Source: CAZRGV01 sp964599655
GTDB taxonomy: Bacteria; Planctomycetota; Planctomycetia; Isosphaerales; Isosphaeraceae
Length of the DNA stretch: 64,000 nt
NCBI GenBank assembly: GCA_964599655.1
Contig: CAZRGV010000008.1
Coordinates: forward strand, 1 to 64,000
Reading direction: 5' to 3'
How positions within the stretch are numbered: the stretch's first letter is position 1; every line of letters begins with the position of its first letter. Made by a program: the position numbers and the translations under genes. Below are positions 44,711 through 53,677 of the stretch, piece after piece. The notes below the pieces were generated by a model that saw nothing but the letters and a program-made list of their open reading frames with translations, made no database searches and had not been told where the DNA came from.

Positions 44711-47269
44711 TCAATGGTTGAAGGCAAACTCTCGTGAGTTGAGGAGCGCCCAGAACAGGTCTTCGGACGCCTCCTGCAAGGAGCCCGCCGACTTGAGCTC
44801 GGCCGTCCAATGCGACAGCTCCTCGGAAGTCGGTGGGCGGCAAAGCGTTCGGTAGTACAGGTACTCGACAATCTCGCTGGGACTCGGGTCGAGCGTCATC
44901 AGCTGCGTCAAGTAGCCGTTCAGGCCCGAGACCTTGCTCTCGATCGCGTCACCGCCGATGAGCAGCAGGGATTGCCGGAGGCTCAAGGGCGGATTGGCGA
45001 CAGGCGAACAGCCGTTGACTCTCGAGCATCGGCCGAACGTGTCGAGAATCGTGCTGGGCACGCTTGGCTCAAAGATCTCGATGGCCTTGATCTTGGCGCG
45101 AGGGTTCCTGTTGCCAAAACGATTCGGCACGTTCGTCGCTTGCGCGATCGCGTCCGCCATCTGGTGCGCGGTCAACGGACGCGGAAGATGATGCGAGAAG
45201 AGCCGGGAATCGTGCTCGTTCCCCACGACTGTCGCCGACGAGAGCGCATAGGTCTCGGATGTCGCCACCGTTCGGATCAGATCACGAACATCATACTTGT
45301 GTTCGACGAAATGGAGTGCCAGCGCGTCGAGCAACTCGGGATGCACCGGCGGATTCGCCGCGCTCAGGTCGTCGGGCGGGTCGGCGAGGCCTCTTCCAAA
45401 GAACTGGGCCCAGACCCAATTCGCCATCGCTCGGGCGAAGTACGGGTTTTGCTCACTCGTCATCCAGTCGGCAAGGACCACCCGAGGATCGGCGTCGGCG
45501 GCAACCTTGACCGGCGTTCCGTCGAGCAGTCGGGGCTCGGCCGGTTCCCGGGTTCTCGGGTGTTCAACGACGCCGTTTGGATCGACCGCAATCTCAAGAC
45601 GCATCATCCCAGGCGGTGAGGCTCCGTTCGGGCCGACCTTGGCGAAGATGGCGGCGAGGCCGAAGTAGTCGTCCTGTGTCCAGACGTCGAACGGGTGGTT
45701 GTGGCACTGAGCGCAGCGGATTCGAAGTCCCAAAAACCGCTGGGCGGTCAGTTCGGCCCTGACCTTTGCGTCGGGGCCGTCGAGGGCATAATTGACGGGT
45801 CCCCCGCCCCGAACGTTCGGGTTGCCAAGCGACGTCAGGAGCTCTCGAACCATCGAGTCCCACGGAGCGTTCTCCTCGAGCCGATCGGTGAGCCAGGCCT
45901 GATAGGCCCCTGCTCCGTTGCCGAATCGGGCCTGACTGATCTGGAGCATATCCCCGAGCTTGAGCCGCCAGAACCAAACGAAATCCTGGCGCTTCATCAG
46001 TTCGTCGATCGTCTTGACCCGCTTGGCAGGATCAGTGTCGGCGACGAACGCCTTGACCTCTTCCGGGAGGGGAATCTGACCGGTCAGGTCAAGGGTCGCC
46101 CGACGGAGGAACGACGCGTCGCTGGCCGGAGGGCTCGGCGGAACCTTGAGCGACTCCAGCCTCCGGAACAACACCTCGTCGATGAAGTTTCGTCGTGCTG
46201 GTTTCTTGAAATCAAACGACAACGCGGGATTGATCGGCGTCGAGAGGCGTGCGGAAAGCACGCGAGACTGGTATCGCACGATGATGTCGGCTTCCGCGCG
46301 TCGCTGGAGTCTGGCCAGCCCGTTGGAATCGACCTCGAGGGCCGTCTCGTCGTTCACTTTATAGGTCGCTAGTCGCGTTACGTCTCGGAGGTGCCCGTCC
46401 TCGAAACGGGCCAGGACCCGCAATTGCCTCGGTCCAGGCCCCGGAAGCCAGGCGTGTCTCGGCTCGACAGTGACCTGGACCACCGCCCCGTGAGTTTCGC
46501 CTCGACACTCGGGCGATCCGTCCGCGATCCAGGAGATCAAGGTCCGCAACGCGTCGGAGTCGGGAGGGAGTCGCGGGCCGCCGCCGTGTGGCGTGCGACC
46601 CGTTCCCTTGCGGATCAGCAGGCTCGACTCGGGATCCATGCAATCGACACGACGACCCCCGGACTCGCGAGTCAACGCGCGGTAATCGCCTTTCGGATCA
46701 TATCCAAACAAGGATAGGTGAAATCCATTCTGGCCGTCGGCCCTGCCGTGGCACCCTCCCGTGTTGCAGCCATATCGCGTAAAAATGGGAACGATATCAT
46801 TGGCGAAATCCCAGGTCCGTCGCGAACTGTCCACCACGTGGATGGCCACGCCCTGACGCTCGCCTTGATAATTCGCCCAGACGGTGGCATCCCCCGCTTT
46901 CAACGGTCGGACATAGCCGCCACGCTCGACCCGGACAATCCCTTCCGGCTCCGCCTGCCATGCGACCTCGCCGCTCAGGTCCCGTTGCGCCTCCTCCCTC
47001 CCGCACGACTCGGCGATCAATTGAAGACCGAGATCGCCCGGATCGAGTGTTGCCTCGTGAAGATTGAGCCGGAACGTCAGCGGCTTCGCCGCGGGAGGAG
47101 GATGTCTCTCGGAATGCGCGGCGTCAGGTTTCGGAACGTTGCGAGCCAGTGTCTTGGTTCGGGAATCCGTCTCGGACTCCGCCCCTGGTCGGGGCTTCCC
47201 CCCCCAGTCGCAACCGACCACGACGACGATCAGAAGGCATAAGATCGATCCGAGCGAACGGGGGGACAT
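44711..47269 (-). CDS. DUF1549/DUF1553 domain protein with bacterial Ig-like segment
   Basis: 852 aa. The N-terminus LGSILCLLIVVVVGCDWGG is a lipoprotein signal (Cys20). An Ig-like region lies about 70-160. A CNTGGCHG motif at about 171 (CxxxxCH-like) precedes a second Ig-like stretch. DUF1549 is about 360-560 (NFIDEVLFRRLESLKVPPSP, CAQCHNHPFD) and DUF1553 about 590-830 (YFARAMANWVWAQFFGRGL). The CAQCH may bind a heme. It is paired with DUF1501 82 nt downstream, the standard planctomycete arrangement, and is thought to act on extracellular material. Confidence 0.9.
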   Translation of the reverse strand: MSPRSLGSILCLLIVVVVGCDWGGKPRPGAESETDSRTKTLARNVPKPDAAHSERHPPPAAKPLTFRLNLHEATLDPGDLGLQLIAESCGREEAQRDLSGEVAWQAEPEGIVRVERGGYVRPLKAGDATVWANYQGERQGVAIHVVDSSRRTWDFANDIVPIFTRYGCNTGGCHGRADGQNGFHLSLFGYDPKGDYRALTRESGGRRVDCMDPESSLLIRKGTGRTPHGGGPRLPPDSDALRTLISWIADGSPECRGETHGAVVQVTVEPRHAWLPGPGPRQLRVLARFEDGHLRDVTRLATYKVNDETALEVDSNGLARLQRRAEADIIVRYQSRVLSARLSTPINPALSFDFKKPARRNFIDEVLFRRLESLKVPPSPPASDASFLRRATLDLTGQIPLPEEVKAFVADTDPAKRVKTIDELMKRQDFVWFWRLKLGDMLQISQARFGNGAGAYQAWLTDRLEENAPWDSMVRELLTSLGNPNVRGGGPVNYALDGPDAKVRAELTAQRFLGLRIRCAQCHNHPFDVWTQDDYFGLAAIFAKVGPNGASPPGMMRLEIAVDPNGVVEHPRTREPAEPRLLDGTPVKVAADADPRVVLADWMTSEQNPYFARAMANWVWAQFFGRGLADPPDDLSAANPPVHPELLDALALHFVEHKYDVRDLIRTVATSETYALSSATVVGNEHDSRLFSHHLPRPLTAHQMADAIAQATNVPNRFGNRNPRAKIKAIEIFEPSVPSTILDTFGRCSRVNGCSPVANPPLSLRQSLLLIGGDAIESKVSGLNGYLTQLMTLDPSPSEIVEYLYYRTLCRPPTSEELSHWTAELKSAGSLQEASEDLFWALLNSREFAFNH

Positions 47270-47400
47270 CGAGATACCCTTTCCCCGTCTAGACTGGCAA
47301 CGGAATCGAGTCGTTGGGCGAATTCGGCAACGCGTCTTAATCCTAATTGACTAAGATTCGTAACGCAAGGCCCGATCACCGAAATCACGCGATACGCATT

Positions 47401-47409
47401 ATTGTACCA
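47401..47409 (-). promoter_or_regulatory. Extended -10 promoter for the DUF1549/DUF1501 pair
   Basis: Minus-strand TGGTACAAT (47409-47401) is an extended -10 element with a near-consensus TACAAT. The -35 region is weak. It lies about 130 nt upstream of the DUF1549 start at 47269, in the holA/DUF1549 spacer, which otherwise shows nothing. Confidence 0.4.
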
Positions 47410-47488
47410 CAATTGTCATGGATCGAGAAAGAGAACGGCGGTCCGACGATCGATCCTGAGCGGGCCTGGCGGCGAGGCCGGTTTCCAC

Positions 47489-48496
47489 TCAATCGAGCCT
47501 GGGCCTCGCGAGCTGGATGAGGAAACGCTCGAGGACCACTCGGGGAGCCATTTGGGACCAGCCCTTGAGATCCAGGTCGGCTCGCAGAAGCATCTCGGGG
47601 AGTCGCGAGACTCGCTCGGGACCGAGATGGGCGTGTTGCTTCAGAGTGTTCTCGACGGCGAACGGCGGGATACCGGCCTCGCGGCAGGCCTCGCGCGGCT
47701 CACGTTTTGCCCGTCGCAACTGTCCGGCGTGGTGGACTTTTCGCAACGAAACACTCATCGCGGCAAGCAATCCGACGGGATGTTCGCCAGCGGTAAGCAA
47801 ACGGTCGAGGTCGACGAGCGCCTCGGCTCCACGCCCCGTGGTGGCCGCGTCGAGGATTCGCCAGATCGTCTCGACCCGCCCGGCTCCGACCATCTTCGAA
47901 ACATCCCCGCGGCGAATCGTCTTGCGCTCACCGACGTAAACCGAAAGCTTCTCCAGCTCGGAGGCGAGCAGTCCGACCTCGGGACCGACCAGTTCCACGA
48001 GCAGCCGAGCGGCATCCTCCTCCATCTTCGCGCCGTATTTCGATCGCGATAGGCTCGTCAGCCACGAGGGCAGCTCGCGCTCGGCGGGGCTCTTGCAGTC
48101 GATCGCCAGTCCAACCTTGTCCACCAGTTTGGCCAGCCTGGTATTGGAGGGCCACGACTTCAGGCAAAGCACGAGAATTCCAGTGCTCGAAGGCCGGTCC
48201 GCGTAAGCTTCCAGCTCCTTGCGGTGCGCGGTCACGAACGGATCGGCGTTCTCGACCAGCGCTACCCGAACTCTCGAAAGAAACGGCAAAGTCCGAACCT
48301 CGTCGAGCACGTCGGCCAGGCCGGCCGCGTCTCCCGCAAACCGGGACACGGCCAGATCGTCCGAATCGGGCCCCAGCGCGGCTCGGAAGAGTGCCCCGAG
48401 GACCTCGTGCTGGAGATAGACATCATCCCCGAATACCACACAAATCGGTTTGTCCCCAGCCGTTTCGGGCTTTTTCAAGAACTCCAGCGCGAGCAT
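47489..48496 (-). CDS. holA: DNA polymerase III delta subunit
   Basis: 335 aa. Features of HolA: an N-terminal VVFGDDVYLQHEVLGALFRA, then ILVLCLKSWPSNTRLAKLVDK, LLASELEKLSVYVGE and the C-terminal helical domain (VGLLAAMSVSLRKVHHAGQL). It is part of the clamp-loader complex that opens the beta clamp. It stands alone, facing away from the TetR gene. Confidence 0.92.
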   Translation of the reverse strand: MLALEFLKKPETAGDKPICVVFGDDVYLQHEVLGALFRAALGPDSDDLAVSRFAGDAAGLADVLDEVRTLPFLSRVRVALVENADPFVTAHRKELEAYADRPSSTGILVLCLKSWPSNTRLAKLVDKVGLAIDCKSPAERELPSWLTSLSRSKYGAKMEEDAARLLVELVGPEVGLLASELEKLSVYVGERKTIRRGDVSKMVGAGRVETIWRILDAATTGRGAEALVDLDRLLTAGEHPVGLLAAMSVSLRKVHHAGQLRRAKREPREACREAGIPPFAVENTLKQHAHLGPERVSRLPEMLLRADLDLKGWSQMAPRVVLERFLIQLARPRLD

Positions 48497-48816
48497 GCGA
48501 GGTCTGTCCCAGATTCCTTGAGCCGCCTAAAATCCCCGAGCTGAGTCTACCACTCGGCCACCCTGTCACGCCACGAAACGAGCGTCGAACGCCCCACACG
48601 CCCCGTTGTTCCCGAAGGGCTATAACGTTCGTGGACTCGTCGGACAGTCCGCTCACCCTCTCCATCGTCCGAGCGTCCGGTTTGGCCCGCTCGGTGCCAC
48701 GAGGGGATGAACGCACCCATGCGCCACGCTGCAATGAGTCCAACCAACCGCCCTTGAAGGCGGCCCGATGACTGCCCCCCCAGAAGCGGATGCTCTTCAC
48801 CTTGACGATCGTTCCA

Positions 48817-48881
48817 TGTCCAATACAATCGTCTGAAACGCTCGTTTGAATCGATTGTCTGAAACACTTGTCTGATTCGTG
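48817..48881. repeat. Tandem 13-bp repeats in the TetR promoter region
   Basis: Four contiguous 13-bp units: CGTCTGAAACGCT (48830), CGTTTGAATCGAT (48843), TGTCTGAAACACT (48856), TGTCTGATTCGTG (48869). A fifth, weaker unit starts at 48817. They end 9 nt before the TetR ATG. Most likely an operator array for the TetR regulator, or an iteron-like site. The rest of the 48497-48889 spacer shows no gene. Confidence 0.7.
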
Positions 48882-48889
48882 AGGCGGTC

Positions 48890-49558
48890 ATGGCCACTCT
48901 GGATGCAACGAAAACCCGTCTTCTGGAAGCGGCGGGAGAGGAATTCGCGGAGAAAGGTTTCGCGGGGGCCACGATCCGCTCCATCTGCAAGCGGGCCGAG
49001 GCCAACGTGGCGGCCGTAAACTACTACTTTGGCGACAAGGAGCAGCTTTACACACAGGCCGTGATCGAAGCGCACCGCTGCGGCGTTCCGGCATGGTCCG
49101 AGAGTGAAATCGAGGAAGGTCCGCCTGCGGAGCAGCTCCGACTCTTTATTCATCACTTCTTGAGCGGCGTGCTGGCGATCAATCGCGAAAGCTCGTGGCA
49201 GCATGCACTGATGCTTCGCGAAATGATCCGGCCGACGAGTGCGTCGGCGACCCTGGTTCGCGAGGTCATCCGACCGAAATTCGAGCGGCTCAAGGCGATC
49301 ATTCGCCGCCTTCGCCCCGACGTCGATGAGCGTCGATCCAACGCGATCGCCTTCAGCGTCATCGGGCAGTGCCTTCAGTATCGAGTCGGCCGCATGGTCG
49401 GCGAACGCCTGATTGGTCCCGATCGTTTCGAGGAACTCGATCTGAACTACCTAACCGAGCACATCAGCCAGTTCACGCTGGCCGCACTGGGTCATGCCCC
49501 CCCGCTCTCTGGCGAGGCGGATGCTCCATGCCGCTCAGAGTCGAGGGGAGCGTCATGA
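48890..49558 (+). CDS. TetR/AcrR family regulator with CecR-like C-terminal domain
   Basis: 222 aa. Helix-turn-helix: TRLLEAAGEEFAEKGFAGAT, then ICKRAEANVAAVNYYFGDKE, typical of TetR. The C-terminal half resembles the DUF1956/CecR domain (HALMLREMIRPT, VIGQCLQYRVGRM). CecR in E. coli controls a DevBCA-like exporter, and this gene begins an operon of the same kind. The stop overlaps the permease ATG (ATGA). It probably represses this operon via the 13-bp repeats just upstream; the ligand is unknown. Confidence 0.9.
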   Translation: MATLDATKTRLLEAAGEEFAEKGFAGATIRSICKRAEANVAAVNYYFGDKEQLYTQAVIEAHRCGVPAWSESEIEEGPPAEQLRLFIHHFLSGVLAINRESSWQHALMLREMIRPTSASATLVREVIRPKFERLKAIIRRLRPDVDERRSNAIAFSVIGQCLQYRVGRMVGERLIGPDRFEELDLNYLTEHISQFTLAALGHAPPLSGEADAPCRSESRGAS

Positions 49559-50745
49559 ACTGGATTGCCTTGAAGATGCTGACCGGGGACAGGGCGAAGT
49601 TCTTCGGCATCGTGATGGGCCTGACCTTCGCCGCGCTGCTGATCACGCAACAAGGTTCCATTTTCTGTGGCCTGATGCTTCGCACGGCCGGACAGATTCG
49701 CGACATCACCGGGGCCGATCTCTGGGTCATGGACCCCAACGTCCGGTTCATCGACGACCTCAAGCCGATGATCGAGACGAACCTCTACCGAGTTCGAGGC
49801 GTCGATGGGGTACTCTGGGCCGTTCCGCTCTACAAGGGAAACGGCCGCGCGAAGATCAAGAGCGTGGGACCCGACGGGAAAACGCAGGAAATCATTGAAC
49901 AGGTCATCCTGCTTGGTCTCGACGACGCCGCGCTGGTCGGCGCTCCGAGGCAGCTCTGGGTCGGCTCGTATCACGATCTCCGAAGGCCCGAAAGCGTCAT
50001 CGTCGATCGCGTCGGACTCCGGAAGCTCTTTCCTGGACAGGGCGGAGAAACCACAACCGATCCGAATGAGCTTCGCAAGTTCCTCGGCCGGGAGATGGAG
50101 ATGAACGACCACCGAGCGGTGATCGTCGGTATCTGTGAGGCCAGCCGCACGTTCCAGTCCAACGCCGTGGTGTACACGACGTATTCCCGTGCCAAGCAGT
50201 TCGTCCCTCGAGAACGAAAGCCCTTGACCTACATTCTGGCGAAGACCGAACCCGGCAAGAACCCCGAGGAGATCGCCAGCAGAATCGAGAGCCAGACGGG
50301 GCTAGGAGCCAAGACCAGTGAACAGTTCTCCTGGATGACGATCAACTATTTTCTCAAGTACACCGGCATTCCGATCAATTTCGGCATCACAACGATTCTC
50401 GGGTTTCTCGTCGGGACCGCCATCGCGGGCCAGACCTTCTACAACTTCACGATCGAGAACCTCAAGCAGTTCGGTTCACTCAAGGCCATGGGGGCGAGCA
50501 ACATCAAAATTGTTCGCATGATCCTCTTGCAAGCGACGGTCGTCGGACTGCTCGGCTACGGCCTTGGAGTGGGTCTGGCAGCCTGGTTTGGTCAGGTCAA
50601 CAAGAACACGGAGCTGGCGTTTTTCACACCCTGGCAGCTCTTGCCGATCACGGGCGCGGCGATCGTTCTTATCTGTGTTCTCGCGAGCATTCTGTGCGTC
50701 CGTCGCGTCGTGGTGCTCGAACCGGCGGTCGTTTTCCGGGGCTGA
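49555..50745 (+). CDS. ABC transporter permease, FtsX/DevC type
   Basis: 396 aa from the ATG at 49555, overlapping the TetR stop by 4 nt; the longer open frame to 49369 is antisense-like and rejected. One N-terminal helix (FFGIVMGLTFAALLI), a large periplasmic domain (about 45-265), then three helices (TILGFLVGTAIAGQTFYNF, MILLQATVVGLLGYGLGVGL, LLPITGAAIVLICVLASIL). This MacB/DevC architecture fits export with the following ATPase and HlyD protein. Confidence 0.9.
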   Translation: MNWIALKMLTGDRAKFFGIVMGLTFAALLITQQGSIFCGLMLRTAGQIRDITGADLWVMDPNVRFIDDLKPMIETNLYRVRGVDGVLWAVPLYKGNGRAKIKSVGPDGKTQEIIEQVILLGLDDAALVGAPRQLWVGSYHDLRRPESVIVDRVGLRKLFPGQGGETTTDPNELRKFLGREMEMNDHRAVIVGICEASRTFQSNAVVYTTYSRAKQFVPRERKPLTYILAKTEPGKNPEEIASRIESQTGLGAKTSEQFSWMTINYFLKYTGIPINFGITTILGFLVGTAIAGQTFYNFTIENLKQFGSLKAMGASNIKIVRMILLQATVVGLLGYGLGVGLAAWFGQVNKNTELAFFTPWQLLPITGAAIVLICVLASILCVRRVVVLEPAVVFRG

Positions 50746-50806
50746 CCCGTCCGTAACGGGGCCGAATTCCGCCCGACGATTTTCCAGGTTCCCGGGAGTT
50801 CTTTCG

Positions 50807-51559
50807 ATGCTGGTCGCTTCCCCCAGACCGGATTCGCCTCCAAGCGCCGGGCTCGTTGACAACATCGCGGTCCACATCCGAGGCGTCAAGAAGCACTTCG
50901 GCAGCGGAGAGCAACGCGTCCTGGCACTTCGAGCGGTCGACTGGGACGTTTACAAGGGGCAGATGTCGATGATCATCGGCCCCTCGGGATGCGGGAAAAC
51001 GACACTCCTTTCGGTCATCGCTGGCATCCTCGACCCTGATGAAGGCGTGGTCGAGGTCTTCGGTCACGACGTCGCCAAAATGAGCAATGGGAAAAAGACC
51101 CAGTTCCGCCGCGATCACATTGGGTTCGTCTTCCAGCAGTACAACTTGTTGCCTGCCCTGACCGCCGCGGAAAACGCTGCGATTCCCCTGGTGATTGCTG
51201 GCTGGAAACGGGAGCGGGCCGTGAGTCGAGCCAAGGACGTTCTGAACATGCTCGGAATGGGCAACCGGGTCAACAGCCTTCCGAGCCAACTCTCGGGAGG
51301 CCAGCAACAACGCGTGGCGATCTCGCGAGCCCTGGTTCATGAGCCCAGCTTGATCGTCTGTGATGAGCCGACCGCGGCCCTTGATCACGAAACCGGACAG
51401 CATGTGATGGAACTCCTCCGGGAGGCCGCCGTTCGCCCCGACCGCGCCGTGATTGTGGTGACGCACGACAATCGAGTTTTCCACTTCGGCGATCGAATCG
51501 CTCGCATGGACGACGGCCTGATCGTGGAAATCCACGACAAGACCCAGGATGCGGCCTGA
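50807..51559 (+). CDS. ABC transporter ATP-binding protein, DevA/LolD type
   Basis: 250 aa from the ATG at 50807 with GGGAG 8 nt upstream; the longer frame overlaps the permease. Walker A GPSGCGKTT (58-66), Q-loop VFQQYNLLPA, signature LSGGQ (162-166), Walker B LIVCDEP (182-188), and an H-loop in VVTHDNRV. It energises export by the adjacent permease. Confidence 0.93.
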   Translation: MLVASPRPDSPPSAGLVDNIAVHIRGVKKHFGSGEQRVLALRAVDWDVYKGQMSMIIGPSGCGKTTLLSVIAGILDPDEGVVEVFGHDVAKMSNGKKTQFRRDHIGFVFQQYNLLPALTAAENAAIPLVIAGWKRERAVSRAKDVLNMLGMGNRVNSLPSQLSGGQQQRVAISRALVHEPSLIVCDEPTAALDHETGQHVMELLREAAVRPDRAVIVVTHDNRVFHFGDRIARMDDGLIVEIHDKTQDAA

Positions 51560-51597
51560 GCCTCAGACTCGGAAAACCCGTCCCCTCCACCCAATTA

Positions 51598-52719
51598 ATG
51601 TCGACAATCATGATCACGAAATACGCCCTTCCCATGTTCGCCGTACTCGGTCTTGGCTTTGCGATTTACACCGTGGTCCTCGGGCAGCAAACGCCGCCGC
51701 CGAGTAAGCCGTTGATTTCTCCGCCCCAGCGTCCCGAGGAATTCCGATCCATCGCCGGAGCGGGAATCGTCGAGGCCCAGGAACGCAATATCCCGATCGG
51801 AGCCCAGACACCCGGCGTCGTGACCGACGTCTTCGTCAAGGTCGGCGACAAGGTCGAGAAGGGAACCCCCCTGTTCCGAATCGACGACCGTTCCCTCAAA
51901 GCCCAGCTCCGGATTCAGGAGGCCCGGCTCGAATCGAGTCTGGCGAGCCTGCGTCGGCTCGAGGCGGCGCCTCGACCCGAGGACATTCCGCCGGCCATCG
52001 CCGCCGTCGACGAGGCCAGGGCGAGGCTCGCCAACGCCGAGATCACGGCCAAACGCACCACGAGTCTGCTGGAACGCGGTGTCGGGGCTCCGAGCGACTA
52101 TGACCGCGACCGCTACGCGGCGTCCGAGGCGAGAGCGGCCCTCGCCAAGGCGGAGGCCGACCTCTACCGCCTCAAGAAAGGAACCTGGGAAGAGGAAATT
52201 CGGATCGCCAAGGCGGCCGTCGAGGAAGCCCGAGCGCAACTCGAAAGCACCAAGGTCGATCTCGATCGCCTGACCGTTCGAGCCCTCACCGACGGCCAGA
52301 TTCTTCAGGTCAACGTCCTGCCTGGTCAGTTCGCCGCCCTGGCCTGGAACGAGCCCTTGATCGTTCTGGGCGATGTTCAAAAACTGCACGTCCGTGTCGA
52401 CATCGACGAACAGGATCTCCCACTCTTCCACCCCGGCGCCCGCGCCGTCGCGACGCTCAAAGGGCGGCCCGGCGTACGATTCAACCTGAAATTCGTGCGG
52501 GTCGAACCGTATGTTATCCCGAAGAAAAGCCTGACCGGCGACAACTCCGAACGGGTCGATACCCGAGTGCTGCAGGTCATTTACGCCCTTCCGGATGACC
52601 GCCCGCTTACGGTCTACGTTGGCCAGCAGATGGACGTCTATCTCGAGTCGGCGAAGCCCCTGGGCATTGCGCTTGACGCCAATCCGAACGCGCCCAAACC
52701 GTTCGAGGAAATGAGATGA
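51598..52719 (+). CDS. HlyD family periplasmic adaptor (DevB-like)
   Basis: 373 aa. A single N-terminal anchor (ALPMFAVLGLGFAIYTVVLG), then a proline-rich linker. The lipoyl-like halves (GVVTDVFVKVGDKVEKGTPL and VRALTDGQILQVNVLPGQF) flank a coiled-coil of about 95-215 rich in Ala, Glu and Arg. The beta-barrel follows (VLGDVQKLHVRVDIDEQDLP). This is the membrane-fusion component of the exporter. The start has no clear ribosome site; an ATG 4 codons later is possible. Exported substrate unknown, a lipid or glycolipid by analogy with DevBCA. Confidence 0.9.
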   Translation: MSTIMITKYALPMFAVLGLGFAIYTVVLGQQTPPPSKPLISPPQRPEEFRSIAGAGIVEAQERNIPIGAQTPGVVTDVFVKVGDKVEKGTPLFRIDDRSLKAQLRIQEARLESSLASLRRLEAAPRPEDIPPAIAAVDEARARLANAEITAKRTTSLLERGVGAPSDYDRDRYAASEARAALAKAEADLYRLKKGTWEEEIRIAKAAVEEARAQLESTKVDLDRLTVRALTDGQILQVNVLPGQFAALAWNEPLIVLGDVQKLHVRVDIDEQDLPLFHPGARAVATLKGRPGVRFNLKFVRVEPYVIPKKSLTGDNSERVDTRVLQVIYALPDDRPLTVYVGQQMDVYLESAKPLGIALDANPNAPKPFEEMR

Positions 52720-52780
52720 ACCAGGCCCGAGGAACGTCAGAGAGGCCCGGGGGGCTCTTCGAACGGGTCATCGAGTCTCG

Positions 52781-53368
52781 TCAACGCCTCCGAGCCGCTC
52801 GACCCGATTTCGACGAACCCGAGGATTCTTGGTTCGGTTCCCTCACATTTCCTGGTTCGGACGCGTCCGAGTCTGGCTTGGCGTCGATCACGCGGAATCG
52901 CAGTGTTTGTCGCGCCGGTGGTCGCTTGCCCACGAGGTCGTGAAGCACAATGTCGAGGTCGTATTCACCGGGCGGAAGCGGCTTCAGTCCGAGAGTCGTC
53001 GAAAGGTAGAGATTCGTCGGCGGCTGGCGGCTTTCCGCCAGGTAGTCGATCACCTTGTCGCGACCCCAGAGAATCTTTTTCTCACCATGACGTCGCACGT
53101 TGACGTCTTCCGTGAGGTGGGCGCGGTACATGGGGCCCACTTTCTCGTACGCGTGGTTGATCGGCTCCAGATAGACCAACAGCTTCTCGTCTCTGGTCAG
53201 CGCAACCTCTTCAAGCGGCACGTAATCGCGATGCCCCTTGATCGACTTGCAGGCGACCGCCATGGTCATCTCGAGTGGCGGTTTCGCCTCGGGATCGTCG
53301 GCGCGAGCCTCCGCAACGAGGAGCAGAACGAAGATCACGAGAATCGGCCGACGGAACTGATCCATCAT
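52781..53368 (-). CDS. Secreted protein of unknown function
   Basis: 195 aa from the ATG at 53368 (a second ATG follows immediately). RRPILVIFVLLLVAEARA is a signal peptide. The mature part (PPLEMTMAVACKSIKGHRDY, KILWGRDKVIDYLAE, PLPPGEYDLDIVLHDLVGKR) is a beta-rich domain of unknown kind that recurs in planctomycete genomes as far as I recall. The tail is charged and low-complexity. It converges on the exporter operon. No function assigned. Confidence 0.6.
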   Translation of the reverse strand: MMDQFRRPILVIFVLLLVAEARADDPEAKPPLEMTMAVACKSIKGHRDYVPLEEVALTRDEKLLVYLEPINHAYEKVGPMYRAHLTEDVNVRRHGEKKILWGRDKVIDYLAESRQPPTNLYLSTTLGLKPLPPGEYDLDIVLHDLVGKRPPARQTLRFRVIDAKPDSDASEPGNVREPNQESSGSSKSGRAARRR

Positions 53369-53598
53369 GGTGAGCAACGCATAAAGTCGCGAGTGACCGA
53401 ACACCACCCATCGAAGGCTAACCGAGTGCGCCTCGGGACGCAAGGGGCCCTGAGGCCTTCCCCGCGCCGATCGAGCAGCAGCATCGACCACCACGACTGC
53501 GGTTCGGACTGGGCAAGATAATCCGCGCTTGGCGTCGGCAACGGATGAGACAGGGGAGACTGGAGAGTTCAGGCGGATTCCGTGAGAGAGCGAGGCCG

Positions 53599-53635
53599 AT
53601 AAAGAAGGCGGGTACCCAAGGGAATGGGACCCGCC
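53599..53635 (-). terminator. Intrinsic terminator of the PEP-CTERM gene
   Basis: Minus-strand reading: GGCGGGT...ACCCGCC stem (53635-53607) followed at once by TTCTTTAT. It lies 43 nt past the PEP-CTERM stop at 53678. This is the only conventional stem plus T-tract found in the window. The rest of the 53369-53677 spacer has no other feature. Confidence 0.6.
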
Positions 53636-53677
53636 GTTCGCAGGGAGGCGAGAATCGTGGCCCCGATCGCGTGTCGT

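Noticed and set aside
48535..48575. tRNA-like stretch (minus-strand GGTGGCCGAGTGGTAGAC) resembling a Ser or Leu D-arm
   Set aside because: No anticodon arm or T-loop GTTCGA follows at the right distance, so it is not a tRNA.
48817..48881. 13-bp repeats considered as a CRISPR fragment or origin iterons
   Set aside because: Units are contiguous without spacers and there are no cas genes; no dnaA or replication gene nearby. An operator is more likely.
49369..49554. 62-residue upstream extension of the permease frame
   Set aside because: It lies inside the TetR gene; the coupled ATGA start at 49555 begins the true N-terminal helix.
52716..52943. 75-aa frame overlapping the HlyD stop by ATGA
   Set aside because: It overlaps the convergent secreted-protein gene by about 160 nt and shows no domain; probably chance.
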